Shown: piece by piece, positions 16,696 through 26,058 of the stretch | How positions within the stretch are numbered: the stretch's first letter is position 1 | Layout of the letters: each line of letters starts with the position of its first letter | Assembly: GCA_022705425.1 (NCBI GenBank) | Contig: JAKJEM010000007.1 | Span: forward strand, 43,971 to 107,970 | Source: Planctomycetota bacterium | GTDB taxonomy: Bacteria; Planctomycetota; Brocadiia; CAIUPP01 | Length of the DNA stretch: 64,000 nucleotides | Direction: 5' to 3' | Notes under the pieces: model-generated | Database searches by the model: none | What the model was told of the DNA's origin: nothing | Seen by the model: the letters and a program-made list of their open reading frames with translations, nothing else | Program-made: the position numbers and the translations under genes

Positions 16696-19689
16696 ATGAA
16701 GACGTCTCTCTTTTCGGACGCGGCGCGTTGGATATGGGCGGACTCGAAGAAGGCGCGGCCCTTCAACACCTTTGTCGCCTTCCGGCGGACGGTGAGGGTG
16801 CGGGAGACCGCACGCGCCGCCGTGTTGCGGATCACCGCCGACGCGCGCTATGAGCTGTACGTCAACGGATGCTGGATCGGACACGGGCCGGCGCGGTCGT
16901 GGCCGTCGCCGTGGCCGGTGGACACCTACGACCTGCGCGGCGCGTTGCGCGCGGGCGAAAACGTCATCGCCGTCCTGGTGCAGGATATCGCCATCGAGAC
17001 CTTTCAGTACGTCCTGGGGAAGCCGGGACTTCTGGCGGAGCTGGCATGGACCGACGCCGGCGGTCCGCAGCGCGCGGCCACGAACCGGACCTGGCGCGCC
17101 GTGGTCAATGAAGCGTATCTCTGGCCCGTGCCGCGCATCAGCGTACAACAGGCCTGGGAGGAGCAGTACGACGCGCGCGATCCCGTCTGCGGCGACGGGC
17201 GCTGGCGAGACACCGGCTACGACGACCGCGACTGGCCCCCGGCGGTCGAGACGCGCTCCGCCGGCGCCGCGCCCCACGAGTTCTTCGAGCCGCGTGACAT
17301 CCCCATGCTCTCGCGCCGGCCCGTCGCGCCCGAGCGCATCCTGGATGTCGAGGCCGTCAGCGTCCCGCGCCGGACCTGGTCGTTGGACCTTCGCCGCGCC
17401 TTCAATCCCGGCAACCTCAGCGCGGACGTCTTCCGTGGCCGGCTGCTGCTGGCCGGCGGAATCTTCAGTCCTTGCGCGCAGGCCGTCGAGTTCGCCGCCA
17501 CGCGCGCGGGGTGGGGAGCGCGCGAATGGAAGCTCAACGGCGCGCCGCTGGTCTTTGACGACTACGGCCGCCAGAAGACGGACTCCGGCGTGGCGCACGC
17601 CCGTCTGAAGAAGGGCTGGAACCCGCTGCTGTTGAAGATGCCGTCGCGCACGCACGGGCTGGCGGTGACGCTGAGCCTGTGGGCGGCCCGGCCCGTCGAG
17701 TTCCGCGCGATGCCCGAGGGCCCGGCGGGCGCCTGCCCCTGGCTGACGATCGGTCCCTTTTCCGACGCGCCGCATCCGTCAGATGCCAGCTCGCCGGTCA
17801 TCCATCCACAGGCCGTCCACCCGGAGGCCACCGCCGAACGGCATGACGCCATCTGGGCGCGGGGCGCGCTGACCGCAGCGGACGCCAGGGCGCCCTTCGT
17901 CCGGCCCGTCACGCGCGACATGGTCGCGCCGGCGGACATCTTCGTTCTGGCGGCCGGCGAGCGCGTTCTGCCCGGCGCAGCGCCCCGCCTCGAAGAGCCG
18001 CAGGCGCTCATCCACGAGGGTCCCGAGTGGAGCCTCCTGCGCCCGCCCGCCAAGGGCGATGCGCGCATCCTCCTCGATTTCGGCGACGAACTCGTCGGCT
18101 ATCACGAGTTCGAGGTGGACGCCGGCCCCGACGGCGCAGGGACGATCCTGGACTTCCACAACTTCGAGTTCATCCAGCGCGACGGGCGCATCAACCTGGC
18201 CGAGGGGATGAACAACACCTTCCGTTACGTCTGCCGCGCCGGCGTCCAGCGCTACCGCACCTTCGTGCGGCGCGGGTTCCGCTATTCCTGGCTCAGCGTG
18301 CGCAACCAGCGCGGTCCGCTGCGCCTGCGCGGACTGCGCGTCCTGGACAGCACCTACCCCGCCCTGTCGCAGGGCGATTTCCGCTGCTCGGACGCCGTGC
18401 TGGAACGCATCTGGCACGTCGGGGCGCGCTCCGTGCGCGTCTGCAGCGAAGACACCTACACCGATTGCCCCACCTACGAGCAGACGCTCTGGGTCGGCGA
18501 CGCGCGCAACGAGGCCCTGGTGGACCTGGTGGTCAACGGCGACCCGCGCCTCAGCCGGCGCTGCTGGATGCTCTCGGCCCGCAGCCTTCAGCGCTCGCCC
18601 CTGGTCGAGAGCCACGTCCCCAGCGGCTGGCCGGTCATCCTGCCGGCGTGGACCTTCCTGTGGATGCGCTGGGCGGAGGAGCACTACCGCCTCACCGGCG
18701 ACCGCGCGACGGCGGAGGAGATGCTCCCCTGGCTCGACCGCAACGCCGGCGGCATCGAGAAACACCTCGACGCGCGCGGTCTCTTCGTCATCCGCGCGTG
18801 GAATATGTTCGACTGGGCGCCGATGGCCACGCCGACGGACGGCGTTGTGACGCATCAGAATTGCCTGGCCGTGCTCGGGCTGCGGCAGAGCGCGCAACTG
18901 GCCCGCGCGCTGGGCCGCGCCGCAATGGCCCGCCGATGGGAGGCGCTGGCCGACCGCATCGCGCGCGCCGTCAACGAGCGGCTGTGGGACCCGCGCAAGG
19001 GAGCGTATCTCGACGCCCTGCTGGCCGATGGCGCGCCCAGCCCCGTCTTCAGCCAGCAGACGCAGACGGCCGCGTACATCAGCGCGGTGGCGCGCGGCGA
19101 ACGCGCCCGGCGCTGCCGGCGCATCATCTCCAAGGCGCCCAGGGGCTTCGTCACCGCCGGCAGCCCCTTCTTCATGTTCTTCCTGCTCGAAGCGCTCGAA
19201 GGGGAAGGCCGCCGTGACGAGCTGATCGAGACCGTCCGGCGCTACTGGGGGCCGCAGATCGAGGAGGGCGCGACGACCTTCTACGAAATGTACCACCCGC
19301 AGGCCAAGCGCAAGACGCGCAGCCATTGCCACGGCTGGTCCGCCGCGCCGACGTTCTTCCTGACGCAGCACGCGCTGGGGGTGCAGCCGCTGACGCCGGG
19401 CTACGCCACGGTGCGCGTGGCGCCCCGGCCCGAGCGGATGACCTGGGCCAGGGGCCGCGTGCCCACTCCGCGCGGCGTCGTCGAGGTCCACTGGCGCAAG
19501 GAGAAGGGCCGCTTCGCGCTCGACCTGACGCTGCCCCCGAATACGCCGGCGCGGATCGAACTGCCGGCGGCGGGCCGGGCGACGATGGAGGGACCGGGCC
19601 GCGGCGCCATCCGCCGGCTTCCGTCGCCGCGAGGCGAGACGCATTTCTCGCTCAAGGGCGGCGACGTGCGCATGACCATCGAGGCGTGA
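16696..19689 (+). CDS. Alpha-L-rhamnosidase-like protein (GH78)
   Basis: A 997-residue protein without a clear signal peptide. The N-terminal ~170 residues form a jelly-roll domain of the Bac_rhamnosid_N type (YELYVNGCWIGHGPA). The region at 400-560 matches the concanavalin-like domain (LLDFGDELVGYHEFEVD, GFRYSWLSV). The (alpha/alpha)6 barrel carries TDCPTYEQTLWVGDARNE, where D602 and E606 sit at the positions of the general-acid motif D-x-x-x-E of GH78, although the usual DCPxRxE form is altered to DCPTYEQ. A C-terminal beta-sandwich follows HCHGWSAAPTFFL. It would remove terminal rhamnose from plant-type glycans or pectin fragments. Confidence 0.85.
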   Translation: MKTSLFSDAARWIWADSKKARPFNTFVAFRRTVRVRETARAAVLRITADARYELYVNGCWIGHGPARSWPSPWPVDTYDLRGALRAGENVIAVLVQDIAIETFQYVLGKPGLLAELAWTDAGGPQRAATNRTWRAVVNEAYLWPVPRISVQQAWEEQYDARDPVCGDGRWRDTGYDDRDWPPAVETRSAGAAPHEFFEPRDIPMLSRRPVAPERILDVEAVSVPRRTWSLDLRRAFNPGNLSADVFRGRLLLAGGIFSPCAQAVEFAATRAGWGAREWKLNGAPLVFDDYGRQKTDSGVAHARLKKGWNPLLLKMPSRTHGLAVTLSLWAARPVEFRAMPEGPAGACPWLTIGPFSDAPHPSDASSPVIHPQAVHPEATAERHDAIWARGALTAADARAPFVRPVTRDMVAPADIFVLAAGERVLPGAAPRLEEPQALIHEGPEWSLLRPPAKGDARILLDFGDELVGYHEFEVDAGPDGAGTILDFHNFEFIQRDGRINLAEGMNNTFRYVCRAGVQRYRTFVRRGFRYSWLSVRNQRGPLRLRGLRVLDSTYPALSQGDFRCSDAVLERIWHVGARSVRVCSEDTYTDCPTYEQTLWVGDARNEALVDLVVNGDPRLSRRCWMLSARSLQRSPLVESHVPSGWPVILPAWTFLWMRWAEEHYRLTGDRATAEEMLPWLDRNAGGIEKHLDARGLFVIRAWNMFDWAPMATPTDGVVTHQNCLAVLGLRQSAQLARALGRAAMARRWEALADRIARAVNERLWDPRKGAYLDALLADGAPSPVFSQQTQTAAYISAVARGERARRCRRIISKAPRGFVTAGSPFFMFFLLEALEGEGRRDELIETVRRYWGPQIEEGATTFYEMYHPQAKRKTRSHCHGWSAAPTFFLTQHALGVQPLTPGYATVRVAPRPERMTWARGRVPTPRGVVEVHWRKEKGRFALDLTLPPNTPARIELPAAGRATMEGPGRGAIRRLPSPRGETHFSLKGGDVRMTIEA

Positions 19690-19722
19690 ACCGCCCGGCA
19701 TCGCCCGGACGCCGGGACCGGC

Positions 19723-20310
19723 TCAGCCCCGGCCCGCGTCGTCCTCCTCGGACTTCTGGTAGTACGTGCCGATGATCGCCAGGATGACGACGATAACGGC
19801 GATGAGCAGCGGATGCCCCGCCGCGAAGCTCTCCGCCGGCTTCGGCTGGAACTGGTACCAGAGCAGCAGCCCGCCGTTGACGACCATTGTGGCGCCGATG
19901 AGGGACAGTCCGACGGTGATCATGGGCCGCCAGAGGTAGAGCGCCAGGACGCCGCCGATCGCCGCCGCCAGGCACAGGGCGAAGAGGAACATGGCCTTCG
20001 AGCTAAACTGCCCCTGCGCGGCGAGGATGGGCAGCACGCCGGTGAACCCGCCGACGAAGAAGGCCCCGACCTTTTCGAGGAGTACGGCCAGGATGGCGCC
20101 GGCCACGCCGAGGATGAGCGCCGGGATGAGCGCCGGCAGACCCATCGCCGCGCCCAACGCCAGCCCCGCCACCGCCCCCAGCAAGGCGCCGACGACCGCC
20201 AGCGCCACGCGATAGATGCGCCAGCCCAGGAACATCAGCGTCAGCCCGATGCCGATGAGGATCAGCCCCAGGATGAAGGGCGGAACGGACTTCAGTTCGG
20301 CGGCGATCAT
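19723..20310 (-). CDS. Integral membrane protein, TMEM198/DUF4203-like
   Basis: A 195-residue protein with about seven hydrophobic helices: ILGLILIGIGLTLMFLGW, a Gly/Ala-rich pair (VVGALLGAVAGLALGAAMGL), LIPALILGVAGAILAVLL, further helices, and a charged tail (YYQKSEEDDAGRG). The Gly-rich helix packing resembles TMEM198/DUF4203 proteins. Function unknown. GGAGAAGCC precedes ATG 20310. It follows the RNR gene by 39 bases on the same strand and is the last gene of that cluster. Confidence 0.7.
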   Translation of the reverse strand: MIAAELKSVPPFILGLILIGIGLTLMFLGWRIYRVALAVVGALLGAVAGLALGAAMGLPALIPALILGVAGAILAVLLEKVGAFFVGGFTGVLPILAAQGQFSSKAMFLFALCLAAAIGGVLALYLWRPMITVGLSLIGATMVVNGGLLLWYQFQPKPAESFAAGHPLLIAVIVVILAIIGTYYQKSEEDDAGRG

Positions 20311-20349
20311 GGCTTCTCCGTGCGCGGGCGTCGTCAGGGCGCGGCGCGG

Positions 20350-22443
20350 CTATCCGGGACAGCGGCGGCAATTGCCGTCGCGGGGGTCGCAGCTTTCGGC
20401 GTTGATCTGCGGCAGTTTCTCGGCGGCGGGTGCGCCGGCGCGGAGGACTTCGGACTCCTTGGAGCCCTCGCGGTACACGGTGATCCCCTTGCAGCCGAGT
20501 TCATAGGCCAGCAGGTAGGCGCGGCGTACGTCCTCGATGGTGGCGGAGCGCGGCAGGTTGACGGTCTTCGACACGCCGTTGTCCGTGTGGCGCTGGAAGG
20601 CCGCCTGCATCCGGACATGCCACTCCGGGGCGATGTCGCGCGCCGTGACGAAGACGCGGCGCAGGCGCTCTGAAAGCTGCGCGCAGTCTCGGATCGTCCC
20701 ATGCTTCCCGCAGCCGGAGAAGACGTCCTCGATATCCACCCCCGCCTCCCGGCAGCGGCGCGCGAACTCCGAATGCGTCTCGAAGAGGGCCGCCCCCTCG
20801 GCCATCGTGCGCCAGTAGCGCAGGGCGAAGACCGGCTCAATGCCGCTGGAGACGCCGGCGATCAGGCCGATCGTGCCGGTGGGGGCCACGGTGGTCACCG
20901 TGGCGTTGCGCAAGGGGGGGTGTCCCTGCTTCTTCCAGTCGCTGCGGTCGAAGAGGGGAAAGGCGCCGCGCCGCGCGGCCAGGGCCGTCGAGGCGGCGCG
21001 CGCCCGCCGGTGGATAAAGGCCATGACCTCCTCCGCCGCGCGCAAGCCCGCCTCCGAATCGTACGGCACGTCCATCCGACATAGCGCGTCGGCAAAGCCC
21101 ATCACGCCGAGGCCGATCTTGCGGCTCGCCAGCGTGGCGGCGGCAATCTCGGGGATCGGGTGGCGGTTGGCGTCAATCACGTCGTCCAGGAAGCGGACGG
21201 CGTCGTCCACCACGCGGCTGAGGCGTTCGTAGTCGAAGCCCGCGCCGCAAACGAAGCGGGTAAGGTTGATGCTGCCGAGATTGCACGATTCGTAGGGCAG
21301 CAACGGCTCCTCGCCGCAGGGGTTGGTGGCCTCGATGGCGGCGACGTCGCGCAGGGGATTGGCGGCGTTGATGGTGTCGAGAAAGATTACCCCCGGGTCG
21401 CCGCACTGCCAGGCGGCGGAGCAGAGCATCTCGAAGACCTCGCGGGCGGGGCGGCGGTCCGTCGCGCGTCCGGTGCGCGGGTTGACGAACGCGTGGGGGG
21501 CGTCGTCGCGGACGGCGCGCATGAAGGCGTCGCCGACGGCAACGGAGATGTTGAAGTTGGTCAGAACGCCGGGGCGGGTCTTGGCGAGGATGAACTCGAG
21601 GACGTCGGGGTGGTCCACCGACAGGATGGCCATGTTCGCGCCGCGCCGACGGCCTCCCTGTCGGATGACGTCGGTGGCCTTGTCGAAGACCTCGATGAAG
21701 GAGATCGGCCCGCTGGCGACGCCGCCGGTGGACTTGACGACGTCGCCGGCGGGCCGGAGCCGGGAGAAGTTGAAGCCGGTGCCGCCGCCGGACTGGTGGA
21801 TGAAGGCCATGTGGCGCAGGGCGCTGAAGATGCCGTCCATCGAGTCCTCGACGGGCAGCACAAAACAGGCGGCCAACTGGCCCAGATCCGTCCCCGCGTT
21901 CATCAGGGTGGGGGAGTTGGGCAGGAAATCGAGGGAGGCCATCAGGTCATAGAAACGCGCGGCGGAGGCCCGCGCGGCGGCGGGGCCTTCGTGCCGCTCC
22001 TCGGCGGCGGCCACCGCCTCGGCCACGCGCCGGAAGAGGCCGGCCGGCGTTTCGCAGACGTGTCCGTCCTCGTCGCGGCGGAGGTAGCGCTTTTCGAGGA
22101 CGCGGATGGCGTTCAGGGAGAGCTTGAGATCGTCGTGAACGCCCAGGGCCGACTTCGTCTCGCGCAGGGCGCGGTGCTGGAAGCGATGGAGGATGTAGGC
22201 CTTGGCGAGGTCGAGGTCTCCGTCTTCGACCAGGACGCGCTCGACGGCGTCCTGCGCCAGTTCGACGGTGGGCGGACGTCCGGCGGCCTCCAGGAGCGCC
22301 ACGACGCGGGCCGTCAGGCGTTCGGCGCGGGGGGCGTCCTCGCGCCCGAGGGCGCGCATGGCCGCGCGGATGGCCCGCGCGATCCGCCCCGCGTCAAAGG
22401 GCTCGAAGGCGCCGTCGCGTTTGCGGATGCGTTCGAGAGGCAT
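20350..22443 (-). CDS. nrdJ: Class II (adenosylcobalamin-dependent) ribonucleoside-diphosphate reductase
   Basis: A 697-residue cytoplasmic enzyme making deoxyribonucleotides. The N-terminal ~90 residues are an ATP-cone (IRKRDGAFEPFDAGRIARAI). The catalytic barrel has FLPNSPTLMNAG, the glycine-rich HQSGGGTGFNFSRLRPAGD, the NPCGEEPLLPYESCNLGSINL finger-loop region carrying the thiyl-radical Cys, and VAPTGTIGLIAGVSSGIEP. The C-terminus ends NCRRCPG, the CxxC pair that accepts electrons from thioredoxin. The single-subunit layout and lack of a neighbouring small subunit or NrdG activase indicate the B12-dependent class. AGGAAGGG precedes ATG 22443. The flavoprotein gene ends nine bases upstream. 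Confidence 0.93.
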   Translation of the reverse strand: MPLERIRKRDGAFEPFDAGRIARAIRAAMRALGREDAPRAERLTARVVALLEAAGRPPTVELAQDAVERVLVEDGDLDLAKAYILHRFQHRALRETKSALGVHDDLKLSLNAIRVLEKRYLRRDEDGHVCETPAGLFRRVAEAVAAAEERHEGPAAARASAARFYDLMASLDFLPNSPTLMNAGTDLGQLAACFVLPVEDSMDGIFSALRHMAFIHQSGGGTGFNFSRLRPAGDVVKSTGGVASGPISFIEVFDKATDVIRQGGRRRGANMAILSVDHPDVLEFILAKTRPGVLTNFNISVAVGDAFMRAVRDDAPHAFVNPRTGRATDRRPAREVFEMLCSAAWQCGDPGVIFLDTINAANPLRDVAAIEATNPCGEEPLLPYESCNLGSINLTRFVCGAGFDYERLSRVVDDAVRFLDDVIDANRHPIPEIAAATLASRKIGLGVMGFADALCRMDVPYDSEAGLRAAEEVMAFIHRRARAASTALAARRGAFPLFDRSDWKKQGHPPLRNATVTTVAPTGTIGLIAGVSSGIEPVFALRYWRTMAEGAALFETHSEFARRCREAGVDIEDVFSGCGKHGTIRDCAQLSERLRRVFVTARDIAPEWHVRMQAAFQRHTDNGVSKTVNLPRSATIEDVRRAYLLAYELGCKGITVYREGSKESEVLRAGAPAAEKLPQINAESCDPRDGNCRRCPG

Positions 22444-22452
22444 CGGCCCTTC

Positions 22453-23022
22453 CTATCGGACCAGCGCCGCGCCGCACGCGCGCGCCTTGCGAAGGGCGGC
22501 GCGGTTCGCGCGGATGGCCCCCTTTTCCCAGGCCGTGGCGTGGACGAAGGCCACCGGGACCTTCAGATAGGTGAACATGTCGTTGAACGCGCCGATGGCG
22601 TTGCCGCAGCCGGCCGCGAAGGGGTCGTCCGCTCCGTACGTCAGGCAGACCAGCGCGCGCGTCATCTTCCAGCGCGGCTGCTTCGGGTTGGTGAAGGGAT
22701 AGAAGCGGTCCATGAGGAGCTTCGTGTAGCCGGACATGGTGAAGAAGTAGATGGGACTGGCCAGGACCAGGCGGTCGCACTCGCGCAGGAGGGGATAGAG
22801 CCTGGCCATGTCGTCGTTGAGGGCGCACATCTTCCGGACGGAGTGCTGGCAGGCGTCGCAGCCGGTGCAGGGGCGGATGTCGAAGTCGCAGAGGTAGAGT
22901 TTTCCGACGCGCGCGCCGGCCTTCTCCGCTCCGGCGAGGGCGGCGTCGCAGAGCAGGTCGCAGTTCCCGCGGCGGCGGGCGCTGCCGACGAGCGCCAGGA
23001 CGAGCGGCTTGCGTGCGGACAT
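22453..23022 (-). CDS. Flavodoxin-fold NAD(P)H-dependent oxidoreductase
   Basis: A 189-residue cytoplasmic flavoprotein of the FMN-reductase/iron-sulfur-flavoprotein family. The FMN phosphate loop is GSARRRGNCDLLCDAAL near residue 13, followed by CTGCDACQHSVRKMC (four cysteines, as in families that bind a cluster or use a redox Cys), MARLYPLLRECDRLVLASPIYFF, and the helix KLLMDRFYPF. ATG 23022 has GGGGAGG upstream. Its position directly before nrdJ hints at an electron-transfer role there, but that is only context. Confidence 0.8.
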   Translation of the reverse strand: MSARKPLVLALVGSARRRGNCDLLCDAALAGAEKAGARVGKLYLCDFDIRPCTGCDACQHSVRKMCALNDDMARLYPLLRECDRLVLASPIYFFTMSGYTKLLMDRFYPFTNPKQPRWKMTRALVCLTYGADDPFAAGCGNAIGAFNDMFTYLKVPVAFVHATAWEKGAIRANRAALRKARACGAALVR

Positions 23023-23070
23023 GGGGCATCCTCCCCTGTCTTCCGGGCGGCGTCGGAATAGCCGGCGTCG

Positions 23071-24384
23071 TTACTTCGCGCCCTGCAAGTCCATGGCGCC
23101 CTGGAAGATCAGCTCAAAGACCTCCGCGATGTTCTCCTTCTCGACGCAACTGAAGGCCACCCGCAGGTCGTACTCGGCCGTGGCGATCGTGCCGACCCCG
23201 TACGCGTCGAGCAGGTGCTTGCGCAGCGCCTCGGCGGCGACCTTCTTCAGCCGCAGGCACATGAAATAACCGCTGTTGAAGGGGTACATCTCCCAGGCGG
23301 CGGCGTACTTGGGGTCGGCCAGCACACGCTTGACCTCGTCGGCCCGGGCGCGCATCAGCTCGCGCTTGGCGGCGCGCTCCTCGAAGAAGGTCGGCGACTT
23401 CAACGCGCGCAGGACCGCCTGCTGCGAGAGCATGGCGCAGTTGCTCATCACGCCGCGGATCTCGCCGCATACCTTCTTCTCGAGCGCGTCATAGAGAGGG
23501 CTGTCGGCGCGGCCGCCGCCGGCGGAGAAGCTCAGGAACCCCACGCGCAACCCCCAGACGAAGACCTCCTTGGTGGCGGCGTCGCACTTGACCGCCAGCA
23601 GGCGCGGGTGCGCCCCGGCCAGCAGGCTGAAGACCGACTCCGTCGCCGCGTCGGCATCGTAGAAGAGGCTGTAGTATGCGTCGTCGGCGACGGCCACGAT
23701 ACGCGTGCCGGCTTCGGCGGCGGCGATGAGCGCCTGCGCCACTCCGAGCGCCTCCGGACGGGTCAGCGAGTAGCCCGTCGGGTTGTTCGGGAAGTTCAGC
23801 AGGACGATGACCTTGCTCTTGCCGACAGCGGCCTTGGCCAGGGCGGCGCGGAAGCCGGCCACGTTGAAGCCCCCCCGGTCGTAGAAGGGATAGGTCACGA
23901 CCTGGGCGCCGCGCCGGATGCAGTACGTCAGCCGGTAGTTCCCCCAGATCTGGTCGGGCAGCAGCAGCGGATCGCCCGCCTCGCAGAAGAGATCGGCGAC
24001 GATGCTCAGGCCGTGCGTCAGGCCGTTGGTGACGATCGGCAGCCCCATCGGCTTTGCGGCGAGGGAGGGATTGTCCTTGAGCGTCTTGGCCTTCCAGACG
24101 GCGCGGAGTTCCGGCAGGCCCGCCGGCCCGGCGTAGGGCAGCGCCTCGTCGGGCGTGAAGCCCGGCAGGTGCTTCATCAGGCTCGGCAGGGACATGTGCT
24201 TCCCCTGCTCGGTAGCCACGCCGAGCGTGGCGTTGAAGCGCTTGGCCTTCACCTTGGCCTCGGCGCTCTGGGTCAGGATGCCCTTGGGGAAGTACATTTC
24301 CCTTCCGAGGCCCGACAACATCTCCAGGACCTCGGGGTTCTCTTTGCGGATGATCTCGTTGAGTTCCGTCGCCAGCGGGTTCAT
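23071..24384 (-). CDS. PLP-dependent aminotransferase, class I/II fold
   Basis: A 437-residue cytoplasmic enzyme. It has the YAGPAGLPELRAVW helix, a TNGLTHGLSIVADLF region, LNFPNNPTGYSLTRPE (the conserved NPTG), VADDAYYSLFYD (Asp and Tyr that hold PLP), and a Lys-containing VKCDAATKEVFVWGLRVGF block where K of ATKE is the likely Schiff-base lysine and R of GLR binds phosphate. ATG 24384 is preferred over 24420 because GAGGAG lies nine bases before it. The substrate is unknown; it is related to aspartate/aromatic-type enzymes. It is the first gene of the minus-strand cluster. Confidence 0.82.
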   Translation of the reverse strand: MNPLATELNEIIRKENPEVLEMLSGLGREMYFPKGILTQSAEAKVKAKRFNATLGVATEQGKHMSLPSLMKHLPGFTPDEALPYAGPAGLPELRAVWKAKTLKDNPSLAAKPMGLPIVTNGLTHGLSIVADLFCEAGDPLLLPDQIWGNYRLTYCIRRGAQVVTYPFYDRGGFNVAGFRAALAKAAVGKSKVIVLLNFPNNPTGYSLTRPEALGVAQALIAAAEAGTRIVAVADDAYYSLFYDADAATESVFSLLAGAHPRLLAVKCDAATKEVFVWGLRVGFLSFSAGGGRADSPLYDALEKKVCGEIRGVMSNCAMLSQQAVLRALKSPTFFEERAAKRELMRARADEVKRVLADPKYAAAWEMYPFNSGYFMCLRLKKVAAEALRKHLLDAYGVGTIATAEYDLRVAFSCVEKENIAEVFELIFQGAMDLQGAK

Positions 24385-24441
24385 CCCTGGGCTCTCCTCA
24401 AGTGGCTCCATGGTGGACATCGTCCGTCCGATGTGCGGCGC

Positions 24442-24470
24442 AGTGTATCAGAAAATGCGGCGGTTTTCAC
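24442..24470 (-). promoter_or_regulatory. Candidate promoter of the aminotransferase-RNR cluster (GTGAAA-17-TACACT)
   Basis: On the minus strand GTGAAA (24470-24465) and TACACT (24447-24442) with 17 bases between, about 60 bases upstream of ATG 24384. The match to consensus is moderate. Confidence 0.45.
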
Positions 24471-24531
24471 CTCCGCGTCGCGGCTTGGCGCCGTTCAAGA
24501 GCCGCGCAGAGCGATCTGAGGAAGAAAGGAC

Positions 24532-24560
24532 TTGAAGTAGGAAGGATTCGCCCCTATACT
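24532..24560 (+). promoter_or_regulatory. Promoter of pseudopilin 4 (TTGAAG-17-TATACT)
   Basis: TTGAAG (24532-24537) and TATACT (24555-24560), 17-base spacer, about 50 bases before ATG 24612. Confidence 0.7.
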
Positions 24561-24611
24561 TTGATAGTGGAATCCTCGGGAAGGAGTGTTTCCTAAGAAG
24601 GAGGTTGTGCC

Positions 24612-25904
24612 ATGCGCGCGCAACGTTGGCTCGGGGCCTTTACGCTCATCGAGTTGCTGGTTGTGATCGCCATCATCGCGATCCTGGCGGCGATGCTGCT
24701 GCCCGCGCTGGCGAGCGCGAGAGAGAAGTCGCGCCGTTCGGCGTGCGTCAACAACTTCAACCAGATCGGCAAGGCCCTTGCCATGTACACCGGCGACTAT
24801 GGCGGGTACTTGCCGTCGGGTCACTCATGGTATCAGCCGCAGACAGTGATCGCCGCAAACAACCCGCGTTCGTCCGGTTTTGGACAGCTCTGGCAGTGCG
24901 GACACGGGGAGACGATCGAGGCGGGCTATGTGTATTCCAACACCGGCGGCAAGATTGACTCGATGCAGTTGATTGCCAACGGCTGTTTCGACTCGGCCAG
25001 CGGCAACTCCCAGTATCCCGGCACGGTCGGTTCCGACGGCCGCCGCACGGCAACGTGCGGTTCCGCCGCTGCGCCGTACAATCTTGGGTGGCTGCTGTTC
25101 TGCGGCTATCTGGCGGATGCGCGCTCGTACTATTGTCCGAGCCAGGGCGACACGCGCTTCGGCGTTGTCGGCGCGAACAACAGCCGTTATCCGTGGGGCC
25201 AGACCTATCACAAGAACTGTGCGCCGCGTGACTGGCAGTCCGCCGGTGGATTCGACGCCGCCACGCTGACGCACGGCAAGTGGTCGCATGTGGCGCAGTA
25301 TCCTTCGCCCGCCTGGCTGGGCAGCATGACCGACTACGGCGTGTACAGCCACTACGACTATCGCTCCGCCATGAACGGCTGGAACGGCCAGGTCCGCGGT
25401 TACGCGGCGTACGACTACACCAACATCCCGGTCTGGTATGTCCGCCCCGTGATCAAGATGAAGATCAAGGAGCCGCGCTTTGTAACGGACAAGCGGCTCG
25501 GCGAGCGCGCCGTTGTCAGCGACGGTTTCGCCAAGAGCTTCAGCGGGCCTTACGGCGACATGCAGAAGTACGGCGCGATGCCTTGGCTCTGTCCCGGTCA
25601 GGGTTTCGGACATCACCAGGACGGCTACAACGTTCTTTTCGGCGACGGGCACAGCGCGTGGTACGGCGACCCCGACCAGCGGATCATCTACTGGTGGGGG
25701 CCGGGCTGGATCTGGCAGGACGGTCGAAACAGCAGCTACCTCGGCTATGACACCAACGGGCTCGACGGCGCATCGAACTCCGGCAACTTCGACGAAATGT
25801 GCTATCAGAACGCCGGCAAGCACGGCGCCAATGCCGTCTTCCATCAGTTCGACAAGCAGAACGGGATTGACGTCAACGGCACGGAGGCGTGGGGCGACAA
25901 CTGA
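24612..25904 (+). CDS. Pseudopilin-like protein 4 (H-X9-DG)
   Basis: A 430-residue protein with leader MRAQRWLGA, prepilin motif FTLIELLVV, the shared [14 protein letters not shown] segment and [25 protein letters not shown]. The C-terminal domain has [12 protein letters not shown] and a [14 protein letters not shown] end. It is closely similar to the next gene across the whole length ([39 protein letters not shown]), so the pair is a recent tandem duplication. The ribosome site GAAGGAGG precedes ATG. Separate promoter at 24532-24560. Confidence 0.9.
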   Translation: MRAQRWLGAFTLIELLVVIAIIAILAAMLLPALASAREKSRRSACVNNFNQIGKALAMYTGDYGGYLPSGHSWYQPQTVIAANNPRSSGFGQLWQCGHGETIEAGYVYSNTGGKIDSMQLIANGCFDSASGNSQYPGTVGSDGRRTATCGSAAAPYNLGWLLFCGYLADARSYYCPSQGDTRFGVVGANNSRYPWGQTYHKNCAPRDWQSAGGFDAATLTHGKWSHVAQYPSPAWLGSMTDYGVYSHYDYRSAMNGWNGQVRGYAAYDYTNIPVWYVRPVIKMKIKEPRFVTDKRLGERAVVSDGFAKSFSGPYGDMQKYGAMPWLCPGQGFGHHQDGYNVLFGDGHSAWYGDPDQRIIYWWGPGWIWQDGRNSSYLGYDTNGLDGASNSGNFDEMCYQNAGKHGANAVFHQFDKQNGIDVNGTEAWGDN

Positions 25905-25986
25905 GCCGGGCCGGCGATGGTCGAATGACCGGCGCGCACCTGTCGGAGGGGGGCCTTGTGCGTGGAACAGAAGAGCCGGGTATCGC

Positions 25987-26015
25987 TTGCCCCGACGCCG
26001 TCCATCGTCTATGCT
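25987..26015 (+). promoter_or_regulatory. Promoter of pseudopilin 5 (TTGCCC-17-TATGCT)
   Basis: TTGCCC (25987-25992) and TATGCT (26010-26015) with a 17-base spacer, in the 154-base gap between the tandem pseudopilin genes. The pair therefore probably does not rely on one transcript. Confidence 0.55.
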
Positions 26016-26058
26016 GCAAGTATTCCTTGGGGGCGTGCTCGTTGAAGGAGGACTTGAG

